From positions 62,001 to 126,000 of the forward strand of contig JBHELB010000039.1 of NCBI GenBank assembly GCA_041859045.1: a DNA stretch of 64,000 bases, written 5' to 3'. Positions 1 to 9,147 of this stretch are shown here, piece by piece. The notes below the pieces were generated by a model, which saw nothing but the letters and a program-made list of their open reading frames with translations, searched no databases and was not told where the DNA came from. A program made the translations under genes and the position numbers. This DNA comes from JBHELB01 sp041859045. Lineage in GTDB: Bacteria > Hydrogenedentota > Hydrogenedentia > Hydrogenedentales > SLHB01. Positions within the stretch are counted from its first letter, which is position 1. Each line of letters opens with the position of its first letter.

Positions 1-2
1 GA

Positions 3-101
3 ATTCTTGATATTGCGCCGATTGTGCTGCGCCTGATGGGGCTGGAAACCCCACCTCCACTCTCTCCGAGTATATTTTTCGCAGGAAATACAGGAAGCTA
101 A
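3..101 (+). CDS. C-terminal end of an alkaline-phosphatase-superfamily phosphodiesterase (partial)
   Basis: An open frame enters from the left edge and stops with TAA at 99-101, giving 32 residues. It contains LDIAPIVLRLMGLETP, which closely resembles the DIAPTVLxLLGLPVP segment near the C-terminus of type I phosphodiesterase/sulfatase-like members of the AlkP superfamily. No active-site residue lies in the visible part, so the substrate cannot be inferred. It is in the same direction as the next gene, 63 bases away. The family call rests on this one motif. Confidence 0.55.
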   Translation: MLDIAPIVLRLMGLETPPPLSPSIFFAGNTGS

Positions 102-164
102 ACCAGTGTTTCTTGTAAACATCAAGTGTAACTGAACGCGAAAATCACCCTAAGGAGAACTTCG

Positions 165-788
165 ATGACCAAGTGGATGTTCGGAAGCATGCTGATGTTG
201 GCGGTCGCGGTAACGGGAAGCGCGTGGGCGGCGACGGCCGCTCCATACCCCCTGACCACCTGCCCGGTCACGGGCGGCCCGCTGGGGTCGATGGGCGATC
301 CCATCACGAAAGTCATTGATGGCCGCGAAGTGCGTTTCTGTTGTGGGGGGTGCCCCGCGAAGTTCGAAGCAAAAAGGGCGGACTACTTCAAGAAAATGGA
401 CGAAGAAATCGTCAAGCAGCAAAAACCGCTGTATCCTGTCCAGACCTGCGTGGTGAGCGGCGACAAGCTCGGCGGTCACGGCGAGCCGATTGCCTATGTG
501 CGCGATAACCGCCTGTTTTTGCTCTGCTGCGATGGGTGCAAGAAGGAAATCGATCAGGATACCGCCAAGTATTCCGCCGAGCTGGACAAGGCCGCGGCGG
601 AGCAGCAGAAGAAGACGTATCCGATTGATACCTGTGTGGTTTCGGACAAGAAGTTCGCGGCGCAGGGCGCGGCCGCCAGTGTGGTTTTTGGTGGGCGGCT
701 CGTACAATTCTGTTCGCAGGAGTGCGTGAGAGAATTCGAGAAAAACCCGTCGAAGTACCTGAAAAAACTTGACGCTGCCAAGAAATAG
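165..788 (+). CDS. Secreted protein with three tandem TRASH/YHS-like Cys modules
   Basis: This is a 207-residue protein with a signal peptide (residues 1-22, ending AWA). The remainder is three copies of one module, starting near residues 27, 87 and 149. Each begins YP(L/V/I)xTCxV, then after about 20 residues a hydrophobic strand leads to a second Cys cluster (FCCGGC, LCCDGC, FCSQEC), followed by a charged helix ending KYxxxLD. The spaced Cys pairs and size match the TRASH/YHS family of metal-binding modules, often found in heavy-metal sensing or handling proteins. I infer a periplasmic metal-binding role; the metal is unknown. The start is fixed by AAGGAG at 152-157. A strong hairpin follows the stop, so it is probably monocistronic. 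No catalytic domain is present. Confidence 0.7.
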   Translation: MTKWMFGSMLMLAVAVTGSAWAATAAPYPLTTCPVTGGPLGSMGDPITKVIDGREVRFCCGGCPAKFEAKRADYFKKMDEEIVKQQKPLYPVQTCVVSGDKLGGHGEPIAYVRDNRLFLLCCDGCKKEIDQDTAKYSAELDKAAAEQQKKTYPIDTCVVSDKKFAAQGAAASVVFGGRLVQFCSQECVREFEKNPSKYLKKLDAAKK

Positions 789-817
789 AGTTTCACACCA
801 TCCGTTTCCCTCGAGGT

Positions 818-847
818 CGCATGAGGCGCGTTCGCGCGCCTCATGCG
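818..847 (+). terminator. 13-bp perfect hairpin with TTCG tetraloop
   Basis: CGCATGAGGCGCG (818-830) pairs perfectly with 835-847 around a TTCG loop. It lies 30 bases past the stop of the Cys-module gene. No T-tract follows, so it may be a transcript-stabilising 3' hairpin or a weak terminator rather than a classic intrinsic one. Confidence 0.6.
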
Positions 848-955
848 ATACGTGCTATGCTGTCCTTGGCAAGGATAGGACGGGGGGAAACAGGCGATTC
901 GAGGGTGGACGCACGCACACGCGCTACCTGATAGATCGCCGGAGTGGGACTTGGC

Positions 956-3900
956 ATGTCTGTTTCGGACCCCCGAGAGGCCGAAACGTCGCGCACCTCA
1001 TGGCAAGGGCTTCTCAAGAGCCTCCATTCCCTTACGAGGGTGGCGTGCCGGCTTGTGACGGCGGACGGTTCTGTGCTCGCTTCGGCGGGATGGAAACCGG
1101 CGCTGTGCCGTCGGTTTCCGGTGAAGAGCCATAACGGCACCTCGTGCGCCTGCGAGAAGAACTTCGCCAGTGCGCGTCGACGGTGTGCGCATGGCCTGTT
1201 GCGTCGTGAGTTCTTGACCCAGTCTCGCACGGGAGAAACGCTCCGGCTTCAGTTCGGGAATGTCCTGACTGCGCCCCCCACAGCCAAAACGCTTCGCGAG
1301 ACCGCCAAGCGTCATGGATTCGACGAAACCGCCTACCTCGAGACCATGAGGTCGGTGCCTGTCGTCGAAGCGACGCAACTCAAAGCGGCTGTCCATCTGG
1401 CTCAGCAACTCGTTGAATCCATTTCGGCGGGCGCAGCGACCAAAAATGGGAACGGCCTTCCCTCGCTCAATGGCGCGCTTTCTCCCGCCATGCACACACA
1501 GTCCGCGGAAACCGCGCTTGAGCGACGCCTGATCATTGAGCACCTTATCTCCGACATCTCTTCCACGCTGCTGCGTACGGCGCCGGATGTGCTCGATGAG
1601 CAAATAGAAGCCGTGCTAGAACGCGTGCGGAATGTTTTCGAGGCCGATGCCGCGCATTTTTTTGAGATAGATACGACCAACGGCAAGGTTCTGTCCATTT
1701 ATGAGGCGCGCGGCGGCGATGCGATCGAAAGCGTGCAATTTCTGAAGAGCGAGGAGTCGAGCCCTTTCACCTACTCCAAGGGCGTTTTCGGTCGAGGAGA
1801 AAGTCTCGTCGTAACCGACCGCTCCGACTTGCCCCCGGAGGCGCAGGCCGAGCGGGAGCTATGGGAAAGAGCGAACGTCGTGGCCGCGCTGGTGACGCCC
1901 GTGGCAACCGTGCGCGGCATGAAGGGCATCTTTTCGCTGGCGTGCGCACGCGCGCATGCTTGGCTCGCGGACGACTCGGCGGTGCTACGCCTGATCGGCG
2001 ATCTGCTGCTCTATGCGCTGCAACACAGGCACGATGCGGAGGAGGCGAAGCGTGCGCATCAGCGTCTTCGTCTTGCGGCGCTCTCGGCGGATTTCGGAAT
2101 TTACGACTACGACGCCACGACGGAGACGTTTACGCTCGATCCGATGACCATGACGCTGTTCGGGTTCGCGCCCGGCGAATTCGATGGCACTTGGCAATCG
2201 CTCTCCACGCGCCTCACCTCGGAAGTGGCCCGCGCCATGCGCGCCGCGTTGGATGCGGTCGTTGCGGGAGAAGGCGGCATCGACGGTTTCGAGTTCCCCG
2301 TTCTTCTCCCCGACAACACGGAACGCTGGATTTTGGCGTATGGCGCGCGGATGGCCGATCTCGACGGGCCGCGAGAGAAGATCGTGGGTGTAACGCTGGA
2401 CATCACATACCGCAAGCGCCTCGAGCAGTCAACGCTTCACCGCGAGGAACTGTATCGCCTTCTGACGGAAGGTTCGCGCGACATGATCTCGCAGCACACG
2501 GCGGACACGCGCATTCTATACGTGTCGCCCGCGTGCCGCCGCTTGCTTGGCTATGAGCCGGAGGAACTGGTCGGCGTGCAGGGAAGCTCGCTGGTGATCA
2601 ACGAGGATTTCCCCAAGGTATTGGCGAAGGTGCGCAGTCGTTTCGGCTCGGGTCACAACACGTATTCGGCCGAAATGCGAATGGTGCGCAAAGACGGCAG
2701 CGTGGTCTGGGTTGAAACGCTGGGCCGCTTGCGGCGTGACGAGAGCGGACGACTTGTCGAGATCGTCTGCAGCACGCGCGATATTTCCGCGCGCAAGCAT
2801 ACGGAAGCCGCGTTGCGCGAAAGCGAGCTTCGGTACCGCTTGCTGGCGCAACACGCGATTGACGTGATCTGGACGTGCGATTTGAATCTGCATTTCACGT
2901 ACATGAGCCCTTCGGTCGTGCGTCTGCTTGGGTATACTCCGGAGGAGGCGCTCGCCACTGCGCCGCAGGGCACGCTGACGCCGAGGTCCATTGCATTAGT
3001 AAGCAAGGCGCTGGCGGAAGAACTGCGCATTGAGGCGATACGTCCTGGACAAAGCCGTCCGCGAACCCTCGAAATCGAACAGATCCGAAAGGACGGGACC
3101 ATTGTATGGACCGAAGCCACGGCTTCGTTCATGCGCGACGAGCAAGGAAAGATATCGGGGATCGTCGGGGTCACGCGCGACATTACGGAGCGGCGCGAGG
3201 CGGAGAAGGCGCTGCGGGCAAGTGAAGAGCGCATGCGTCTTGTACTCGAGGCAACGTCGCACGGCGTGTGGGACGCCAACATCGAGACGGGCGACATTTA
3301 CTACAGCGGCAGTTGCGTGCGGATGCTTGGCTATGCCCCGCAGGAAATGCCGCACGACCCCAAGCACTGGTGGGAGTTGCTTCATTCCGACGATCGCGCG
3401 CGCGTCGAGCAGGCCCTTTCCCAAGTGATCGACGGCGCGTTGCAGGCGTTCGCCATTGAATTTCGTTTGCGCAATGCGGAAGGGGCGTGGCAGTGGGTTC
3501 TCAGCCGTGGGCGAGTCGTGTCGTTCGGGGAAAACGGCAAGCCGGTGCGCGTTGTGGGAACGCACACCGATATCTCCGATCGCCGACGCGCGGAAGAGGC
3601 CTTGCGGGAGGCCCACGATCAACTCGAGGCCCGTGTGCAACAACGCACGGCGGAGTTGGCGCGGTCCAATGCGGTGCTTTGGACCGAGATCGCCGAGCGC
3701 CGTAGGGCGGAGGCCGCCTTGCGGGAAAGCGAATCGAAGAATCGCGCGTTGCTGAAGGCCATTCCCGACTTCATCCTGCAAGTGGCCGACGATGGCACGG
3801 TGCTCGATTACCAGGGGCCGTCGGAGCCGGGCGGCTTCGCGACTTCAACGGCGATCGGGCATGACCTCGCGGGCATTTTGGGCGAGGCGCACACGCGCGC

Positions 3901-4720
3901 GTTTATGAACACCGCGCATCGCGTGCTTAGCGCGGGCGGGATCGAGGTGCTCAATTTCCAGCAGGACCGCGCGGGCGAACAGCGAGACTACGAAGCCCGC
4001 CTCGTGGTCAGCGGCGCGGCGCGTGTGATGGCGATTATCCGCGATGTGACCGAGCAGCGAAGACTGGAAAAGCAGATCCTCGCGATCAGCGCGCGCGAAG
4101 AGCGGCGTATCGGGCAGGACCTTCATGATGGCTTGGGCCAACACCTGACGGGCGTCGCGTTCTTGGCCAAAGTGCTGGAGCGGAAACTCAGCGGCCGGGA
4201 AGTTCCGGAACATGAAGAAGCCGCGCAGATCGCCCGGTTGGTCAGCGATGCCGTTAGCCACACCCGCGCGCTCGCACGAGGGCTTCACCCGCTTGGCCTC
4301 GATGCGCACGGCCTTATGGAAGGATTGGAGACGTTGGCGAGTACGACCAGTCGGCTGTTCGAGATCGAGTGCCGGTTCCATTGCCCCGTCGCCGTGCTTA
4401 TCGAAGACGAAAATACTTCCACGCATGTCTTTCGTATCGCGCAGGAAGCGGTGCACAATGCCGTGCGGCATGGACGCGCCCATCTCATCGACATTCACCT
4501 AACGCGCGAGGACGATCTGTGCCGCCTCGAGGTTGTCGATAACGGCGTGGGATTCACCCCCGAAACGAAGGGAAAGGGAATGGGCTTGCACATTATGGAT
4601 TACCGTGCCAAAATGCTCGGGGGGGGCGTTGAAGTTACATCGAAGCCGCATGAAGCGAGGACAAGCATTGTGTGTGTGTTCCCTCACTTCGGACGTGAGA
4701 CGGAAAGGAGAGCCCCTTAA
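956..4720 (+). CDS. Large PocR-GAF-multi-PAS sensor histidine kinase (NarX/HisKA_3 type)
   Basis: This is a soluble sensor kinase of 1254 residues with no clear membrane segment. Residues about 20-155 resemble the PocR ligand-binding domain, with a Cys-rich centre (TSCACEKN...RRRCAHG) and a KRHGFDETAYLETM helix. A GAF domain follows (about 190-360), then five PAS/PAC units (about 365-485, 490-615, 620-745, 750-880, 925-1030), several ending in the PAC signature DIT/DIS plus a coiled-coil R-E-A stretch. The transmitter has the HisKA_3 box DLHDGLGQ (His1057, predicted phosphoacceptor) and a HATPase with N (QEAVHNAVRHG) and G (DNGVGF, GMGLHIM) boxes. ATG at 956 is preferred, with GGAG at 941-944; GTG at 944 is possible. 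The response regulator follows 2 bases later, so the two are a cognate pair. The ligand is unknown. Confidence 0.88.
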   Translation: MSVSDPREAETSRTSWQGLLKSLHSLTRVACRLVTADGSVLASAGWKPALCRRFPVKSHNGTSCACEKNFASARRRCAHGLLRREFLTQSRTGETLRLQFGNVLTAPPTAKTLRETAKRHGFDETAYLETMRSVPVVEATQLKAAVHLAQQLVESISAGAATKNGNGLPSLNGALSPAMHTQSAETALERRLIIEHLISDISSTLLRTAPDVLDEQIEAVLERVRNVFEADAAHFFEIDTTNGKVLSIYEARGGDAIESVQFLKSEESSPFTYSKGVFGRGESLVVTDRSDLPPEAQAERELWERANVVAALVTPVATVRGMKGIFSLACARAHAWLADDSAVLRLIGDLLLYALQHRHDAEEAKRAHQRLRLAALSADFGIYDYDATTETFTLDPMTMTLFGFAPGEFDGTWQSLSTRLTSEVARAMRAALDAVVAGEGGIDGFEFPVLLPDNTERWILAYGARMADLDGPREKIVGVTLDITYRKRLEQSTLHREELYRLLTEGSRDMISQHTADTRILYVSPACRRLLGYEPEELVGVQGSSLVINEDFPKVLAKVRSRFGSGHNTYSAEMRMVRKDGSVVWVETLGRLRRDESGRLVEIVCSTRDISARKHTEAALRESELRYRLLAQHAIDVIWTCDLNLHFTYMSPSVVRLLGYTPEEALATAPQGTLTPRSIALVSKALAEELRIEAIRPGQSRPRTLEIEQIRKDGTIVWTEATASFMRDEQGKISGIVGVTRDITERREAEKALRASEERMRLVLEATSHGVWDANIETGDIYYSGSCVRMLGYAPQEMPHDPKHWWELLHSDDRARVEQALSQVIDGALQAFAIEFRLRNAEGAWQWVLSRGRVVSFGENGKPVRVVGTHTDISDRRRAEEALREAHDQLEARVQQRTAELARSNAVLWTEIAERRRAEAALRESESKNRALLKAIPDFILQVADDGTVLDYQGPSEPGGFATSTAIGHDLAGILGEAHTRAFMNTAHRVLSAGGIEVLNFQQDRAGEQRDYEARLVVSGAARVMAIIRDVTEQRRLEKQILAISAREERRIGQDLHDGLGQHLTGVAFLAKVLERKLSGREVPEHEEAAQIARLVSDAVSHTRALARGLHPLGLDAHGLMEGLETLASTTSRLFEIECRFHCPVAVLIEDENTSTHVFRIAQEAVHNAVRHGRAHLIDIHLTREDDLCRLEVVDNGVGFTPETKGKGMGLHIMDYRAKMLGGGVEVTSKPHEARTSIVCVFPHFGRETERRAP

Positions 4721-4722
4721 CC

Positions 4723-5415
4723 ATGAATGACGCGCCCACCACAGGCCAAGCCCGTATTCTTATTGTGGACGATCATCCCATCGTGCGGCGCGGCTTGGCT
4801 CAGCTTATCGACCATGAGCCCGATCTGCATGTCGCCTATGAGGCGGAGAACGCCCAGGAAGCCTTTGAGATTCTCGAATCCGCCGAGGACAACCTGCCGG
4901 AGATCGCGGTGGTGGATATCTCGCTGCCTGGCATGACGGGCATCGACCTGATCAAGCACCTGCGCACCCGTTATCCCTCGGTGCGCATTCTGGCGCTTTC
5001 CATGCTCGATGAAAATTTGTACGCCGAGCGCGCGCTGCGTTCGGGCGCCAATGGCTACATCATGAAGCAGGAAGCGACGGAGCGCGTGATCACCGCGTTG
5101 CGGCGTGTCCTCCGCGGCGAGGTTTACCTCAGCGACGAAATGTCGTCGAAGATGATTCAGCAATTGGTCAGCGCCCGCGCGGAAGGGGGCGCGACCTCAT
5201 TGTCGCGATTGTCCGACCGTGAGATCGAAGTTTTCCGTCGCATCGGCCAAGGACGCAGCACGCGACAGATCGCGGAGGCGCTGCATCTCAGCGTGAAGAC
5301 GATCGAGACCTACCGCGAGAACATCAAGCACAAGCTCAAACTGAAGAATGCGTCGGAGCTCGTGCAACACGCGGTCCAATGGGTGCAGATGGAAGAGGGC
5401 GCCGTGCCGCACTAG
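4723..5415 (+). CDS. NarL/FixJ-type two-component response regulator
   Basis: The 230-residue protein has an N-terminal receiver: acidic pair D16/D17 in VDDHPIVRRG, phosphoacceptor D65 in VVDISLPGM, and conserved Lys115 in GYIMKQ. A C-terminal LuxR-type HTH follows at about 160-222 (LSDREIEVFRRIGQG...KTIETYRENI). Such regulators bind DNA as dimers after phosphorylation. It starts 2 bases after the stop of the PocR-PAS kinase, with an AAAGGAG ribosome site inside that gene, so it is almost certainly its partner. Target genes are not evident from the sequence. Confidence 0.92.
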   Translation: MNDAPTTGQARILIVDDHPIVRRGLAQLIDHEPDLHVAYEAENAQEAFEILESAEDNLPEIAVVDISLPGMTGIDLIKHLRTRYPSVRILALSMLDENLYAERALRSGANGYIMKQEATERVITALRRVLRGEVYLSDEMSSKMIQQLVSARAEGGATSLSRLSDREIEVFRRIGQGRSTRQIAEALHLSVKTIETYRENIKHKLKLKNASELVQHAVQWVQMEEGAVPH

Positions 5416-5451
5416 AGCAGTTTAAGCAAAGCCGTAGCCACTTGGCGCTAC

Positions 5452-5512
5452 GCATTTCAAAAAACGGCGCGGGGTAGACCTCGGAAAACGGCCACGCCAT
5501 TTTTTAAAATGC
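5452..5512. terminator. Bidirectional terminator between convergent genes
   Basis: An 18-position inverted repeat with 16 matches pairs 5452-5469 with 5495-5512. It carries an A-run on the left arm and a T-run on the right, so it reads as stem plus U-tract on either strand. It lies between the convergent stops of the response regulator and the PP2C gene. A second small hairpin (CGTAGC 5433-5438 with GCTACG 5447-5452) precedes it. Confidence 0.7.
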
Positions 5513-5533
5513 TTTAGGCGCGGATGTCTCGTC

Positions 5534-6454
5534 CTACGGAAGCAGGCCGCCCCGGCCCAGCACATAGCCCAAGGCAAGCCCGAGCGCGGCGGCAACGGCG
5601 CTCACCGCCGCCCAAATGATGTGGATGCTTCGACGTTTCCACATGCCGTGAAGGCTCGATCGAAACGACGCGCCCAATGTGGGCTCGAGACGCGCCACGA
5701 CGACGGTGATGTTGTCTTTCCCCCCGTTCTCGTTGGCCAAATCGACCAAGCGCCGCGCAATCTCCGCGGGACCGCCGCTTTGCTTAAAGATTTCGGCGAT
5801 TTCGGAATCCTTCACCATGTTCACCAAGCCGTCCGTGCACAGCAGCAACATGTCGCCGGGCGCCGTGTGCCAGAGATAGGTGTCGACTTCGGTCTGTTCG
5901 TGGGTGCCGATACAGCGCGTCACCAGATTACGACGCAGATCCGATTCCGCCTCGGACTTGCTCATCATGCCGAGTTTTACTTGCTCATCCACCCACGAGT
6001 GATCTTCCGTGCGGTCGATGATTTCCCCTTCGCGCAGGTGATAACAGCGAGAATCGCCAATGTTCGCGATGTAGGCCCGGCGCGGTTGAACCAGCGCCGT
6101 CAATAGGGTCGTGCCCATAGGGCGTGCGGCTTTCACAAGTTCTTTGTTCGTCTGAAAGATGCTCGTGTTCGCCTTAATCATCTGGTCACGCAGTAAGGCA
6201 AGCGTCGCTTGGCCTTCTTCATTTCCTTCCGTTGGGGGAGGCGGCTGTTTCAGAATGTCTTTCACAATGGACACCGCCAGCTTACTGGCGATTTCGCCAC
6301 CGACATGGCCCCCGAGCCCATCGGCTACGCACAACAGCGCCCCTTCGTCAAACAACGTCAACCCCGGCGTTCCCTCGCGAAACACGCCGAAGTAGTCTTC
6401 GTTGTTCTTTTTGCGGCGGCCAATATCTGTCTGCGCGGCAATGTCGATGCGCAT
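5534..6454 (-). CDS. PP2C-family serine/threonine protein phosphatase, membrane-anchored
   Basis: The 306-residue PPM/PP2C phosphatase shows the metal-binding motifs in order: RRKKNNEDYFG (D20), VADGLGGHVGGE (D45), MGTTLLTAL, IGDSRCYHLR, LCTDGLVNM and GGKDNITVVV. It resembles the Stp1/PrpC group, which dephosphorylates targets of Hanks-type kinases. After the catalytic domain a basic linker leads to one predicted transmembrane helix (about 283-304), so the enzyme probably faces the cytoplasm from the inner membrane. The start is supported by AGGAAGG just upstream. No partner kinase is visible in the window. Confidence 0.9.
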   Translation of the reverse strand: MRIDIAAQTDIGRRKKNNEDYFGVFREGTPGLTLFDEGALLCVADGLGGHVGGEIASKLAVSIVKDILKQPPPPTEGNEEGQATLALLRDQMIKANTSIFQTNKELVKAARPMGTTLLTALVQPRRAYIANIGDSRCYHLREGEIIDRTEDHSWVDEQVKLGMMSKSEAESDLRRNLVTRCIGTHEQTEVDTYLWHTAPGDMLLLCTDGLVNMVKDSEIAEIFKQSGGPAEIARRLVDLANENGGKDNITVVVARLEPTLGASFRSSLHGMWKRRSIHIIWAAVSAVAAALGLALGYVLGRGGLLP

Positions 6455-6701
6455 GGAGCCTTCCTATTCGCCTGGAGCATTCTCACCAGGGATACCTACG
6501 CCGACGACCATAGGTATAAAACCTAAAGCGCCTAGCCCTTCCCCGGGAATCATACTGGCGAAACGCCCGCGCCATTGCAACCCTGCGGAACGAAAAGAGA
6601 TGGAGCGTTTCCGGAAAAGGAGATGACCGCTTTCGAAAAGCGCCTAGCGTGTTGTTATACTCTTCCCGCGCGTCCAAACGATTCAACCATGCGAGGGAGC
6701 C

Positions 6702-7766
6702 ATGTCAAGCCGGTCATTGTTTCAATCCATCATGAAGTACGAAAGTTTTGACCGCATGCCGGTCGTCCATTGGGACGGTTGGCCGGAGACGATTGTGCGT
6801 TGGCATAAGGAGGGTCTTCCGGCCGACGCGAACGCCTGCGAGTTCTTTAAGGCCGATCCGTTGCCTCCTGGCGTGCCGGTGAACGTTCACCTCTACCCGC
6901 TGTTCGAGGAGCAGGTTTTGGAGGAGACCTCCGAGTACCGGCTCATCCGTCAGCCGGATGGCGTGGTCGCTCAGCATTTCCTCGGGCGCTCATCCATTCC
7001 GCACTTCGTCGATTTCACGATGAAGGATCGCGAGGGCTGGCCCGAGTACCAGAAGCGCTTGCAGCCCGATCCCGCGCGTGTTCCGGCGGATCTCGACGAC
7101 ATCATCGCGCGGCTCGAGGCGAGCGGCCAGCCGCTGTGCGTGCCGACCGGAAGTCTCGTGGGCTGGATTCGGGATTGGATGGGCGTTGAGAATTTCTGCA
7201 TGCAGTGCTGCATCGACCCCGATCTCATTGCGGAAATCGTCGATACGATGGCGACGCTCACCTGCTGGGGATTGGAGCAGGTACTGCCCAAGGTGCGCGT
7301 CGATTTCGGTTGGGGATGGGAGGACATCTGCTTCAAGAGTGGTCCCCTTGTGAGTCCTGTGCTGTTCGAGCGGATCATGGTTCCCGCCTACCGCCGTATC
7401 GCCGACACGCTGAAAAAATACGGCTGCGATCTGTACGCGGTGGATTGCGACGGGCTCATCGACCAACTGTTGCCGCACTGGCTCGACGCGGGCGTAAATG
7501 TAATGTTTCCGCTCGAGATCGGTTCATGGAAGGCCGATCCGATGTCATATCGGAAGAAATACGGAAAGGACCTGCGCATTTTCGGCGGGATCGACAAGCT
7601 GGCGATCGAGCGTGGCCGCGATGCCATCGACGAGGAAATTGAGCGCCGCAAACCGCTCATGGCGGACGGCGGGTTTATCCCGATGCCTGACCATCTCATT
7701 ACGCCGGATACCGCGCTCGACGACTACCGGTACTACCTGGATCGGATGCGGGAACTGCGGTTTTAG
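6702..7766 (+). CDS. Uroporphyrinogen decarboxylase (URO-D) family protein, probably a methyltransferase-like enzyme
   Basis: The 354-residue protein fits the URO-D/MtaA/CmuA TIM-barrel family: an N-terminal FDRMPVVHW segment, a central GSLVGWIRDWMGVENF, the acidic GWGWEDICFKSGPLVSP region, DCDGLIDQLLPHWLDAGV, and the C-terminal LRIFGGIDKLAIERG. Heme enzymes of this fold carry an N-terminal substrate-binding Arg motif that is not recognisable here. I therefore favour the corrinoid or methyl-transfer-like branch that is expanded in PVC/Hydrogenedentota-type genomes. Substrate and partner corrinoid protein are not identifiable from the neighbours. A TATACT hexamer at 6656-6661 could be its -10 element; the -35 is weak. 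Confidence 0.75.
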   Translation: MSSRSLFQSIMKYESFDRMPVVHWDGWPETIVRWHKEGLPADANACEFFKADPLPPGVPVNVHLYPLFEEQVLEETSEYRLIRQPDGVVAQHFLGRSSIPHFVDFTMKDREGWPEYQKRLQPDPARVPADLDDIIARLEASGQPLCVPTGSLVGWIRDWMGVENFCMQCCIDPDLIAEIVDTMATLTCWGLEQVLPKVRVDFGWGWEDICFKSGPLVSPVLFERIMVPAYRRIADTLKKYGCDLYAVDCDGLIDQLLPHWLDAGVNVMFPLEIGSWKADPMSYRKKYGKDLRIFGGIDKLAIERGRDAIDEEIERRKPLMADGGFIPMPDHLITPDTALDDYRYYLDRMRELRF

Positions 7767-7815
7767 GGACCAAGGGTATTTGGAAGGCGCGGATTTCTTC
7801 ACGGAGAAGGGGCGT

Positions 7816-9147
7816 ATGCGGACGGGACGGCGGCAGTATGGTTCTTGGTATTGTGCACTGGCGTGCGTGTTGTGCGCGTCGGCGCAGGCGGCGCTGTTTA
7901 CGCAGCCGTCGATACGTGTGCCGGTCGGCCCCAATCCCTCCTCCGTTGTTGCGCTCGACCTGAACGGCGACGCCCTTCCTGAGATCGTCACCGCCGATAC
8001 CGGCCGCTTGGTCTCGCCGGATGAACAACGCCCGGCCAACGACGAAGTCTCGTTGCTTATTGCGCGCGGCCCGCTTGAGTATCACAAGGAAGTCCCCTTG
8101 CGCACGGGCTTTGGGCCGTTGTGCGTGATCGCGGCGAACTTTGACGCGCAGAAGGCCCCCGACCTGCTCGTCGCGAATTTCCACGCCGCGCGCGAGCGTC
8201 ACCTCAGTCTCTTCCGTAACCTCGGCGAAAATCGCTTCGAGACCGCCGGCTATTTTGTCGTACCAGAGACCGCGATCACGTACAAACGCGCGCTGGACGG
8301 CGATGGGCGGCCGGTATTCACCAAGCCCGCGCTGACGTCGGTGATCGCGGCGGACTTCAATCACGACACGTTCCGCGATGCCATCGCCACGGGTTGGGCC
8401 AGCGACGTGTTGGTCTACTTCCCCGGCGCTACGGAGGGCTATTTCGGCGCGCCGCAGTTGATCTCGGCCGATGGCGGGCCGCGCGATCTTCAGGCCGCGG
8501 ATTTCGATAAGGATGGCGAACTCGATCTCGCGGTGACCTTCTACGCGGCGGGCGAGATCGGTTTGTTTCGCGGCGACGGCAAGGGCGGATTCGCTCCGGC
8601 GGCGCGTTTTCCCGCCCGCGGTCCTTTGCCTCATTCCCTGCGCATCGCCGACATGAACAATGATTCGCGCCCGGACCTTGTCGTGTCTCATTGCCACGCC
8701 ACCGACGCGGTGGTGATTTACTACGGCGATGGCGGTTTCGAGTTCTCCGTCGCGCAGGAGATTTCGCTCGGCAAGGACCACGCGGCATTGGAACAGGAAA
8801 TCCGCGGAATCGCGGTCGAGGACTTGAATTTCGACGGCGCACCGGACATCGTCGCGGCGTGTTCGCTGTCGCAGCAGGTTAAGGTGATCCTGAACTACGC
8901 TTCACAAGGCGTGCGCCCACGAAATTTCAGCATCGAGACGTACACTTTTTCGTCCGGACGTCCGAATGCCGTGGCCTTGGCGGATCTCAACCAGGATGGC
9001 GCAAAGGACATCGTTGTCGCGCTTCACCGGGCCAATGCGGTCGAGTTTCTCCTGAATACCGCCCGGCCCCCCAAGCCCGAGCCGCCGCCAAAACCGGTCC
9101 CCCCTTCAAAGCCCGCGAAGAAAAAAGCGGGGGCGGATTCGCGTTAG
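7816..9147 (+). CDS. Secreted FG-GAP/VCBS-repeat beta-propeller protein
   Basis: The 443-residue protein starts at the ATG at 7816, behind GGAGAAGGGG. It has a signal peptide (cleavage near AQAALF, residue 27). The body is a series of FG-GAP/VCBS-like repeats recognised by calcium-loop signatures: ALDLNGDALPEIVTA, AADFNHDTFRDAIA, AADFDKDGELDLAVT, IADMNNDSRPDLVVS, VEDLNFDGAPDIVAA and LADLNQDGAKDIVVA. These normally fold into an integrin-like seven-bladed propeller. A Pro/Lys-rich tail (about 420-443) ends the protein. No enzymatic domain is attached; an extracellular or periplasmic binding role is inferred. Its TAG stop overlaps the stop of the convergent transglutaminase gene. Confidence 0.82.
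   Translation: MRTGRRQYGSWYCALACVLCASAQAALFTQPSIRVPVGPNPSSVVALDLNGDALPEIVTADTGRLVSPDEQRPANDEVSLLIARGPLEYHKEVPLRTGFGPLCVIAANFDAQKAPDLLVANFHAARERHLSLFRNLGENRFETAGYFVVPETAITYKRALDGDGRPVFTKPALTSVIAADFNHDTFRDAIATGWASDVLVYFPGATEGYFGAPQLISADGGPRDLQAADFDKDGELDLAVTFYAAGEIGLFRGDGKGGFAPAARFPARGPLPHSLRIADMNNDSRPDLVVSHCHATDAVVIYYGDGGFEFSVAQEISLGKDHAALEQEIRGIAVEDLNFDGAPDIVAACSLSQQVKVILNYASQGVRPRNFSIETYTFSSGRPNAVALADLNQDGAKDIVVALHRANAVEFLLNTARPPKPEPPPKPVPPSKPAKKKAGADSR

Noticed and set aside
1..6. EcoRI site at the first base as sign of a cloning junction
   Set aside because: A six-base site at a window edge can be chance, and the sequence beyond continues as a sensible gene tail.
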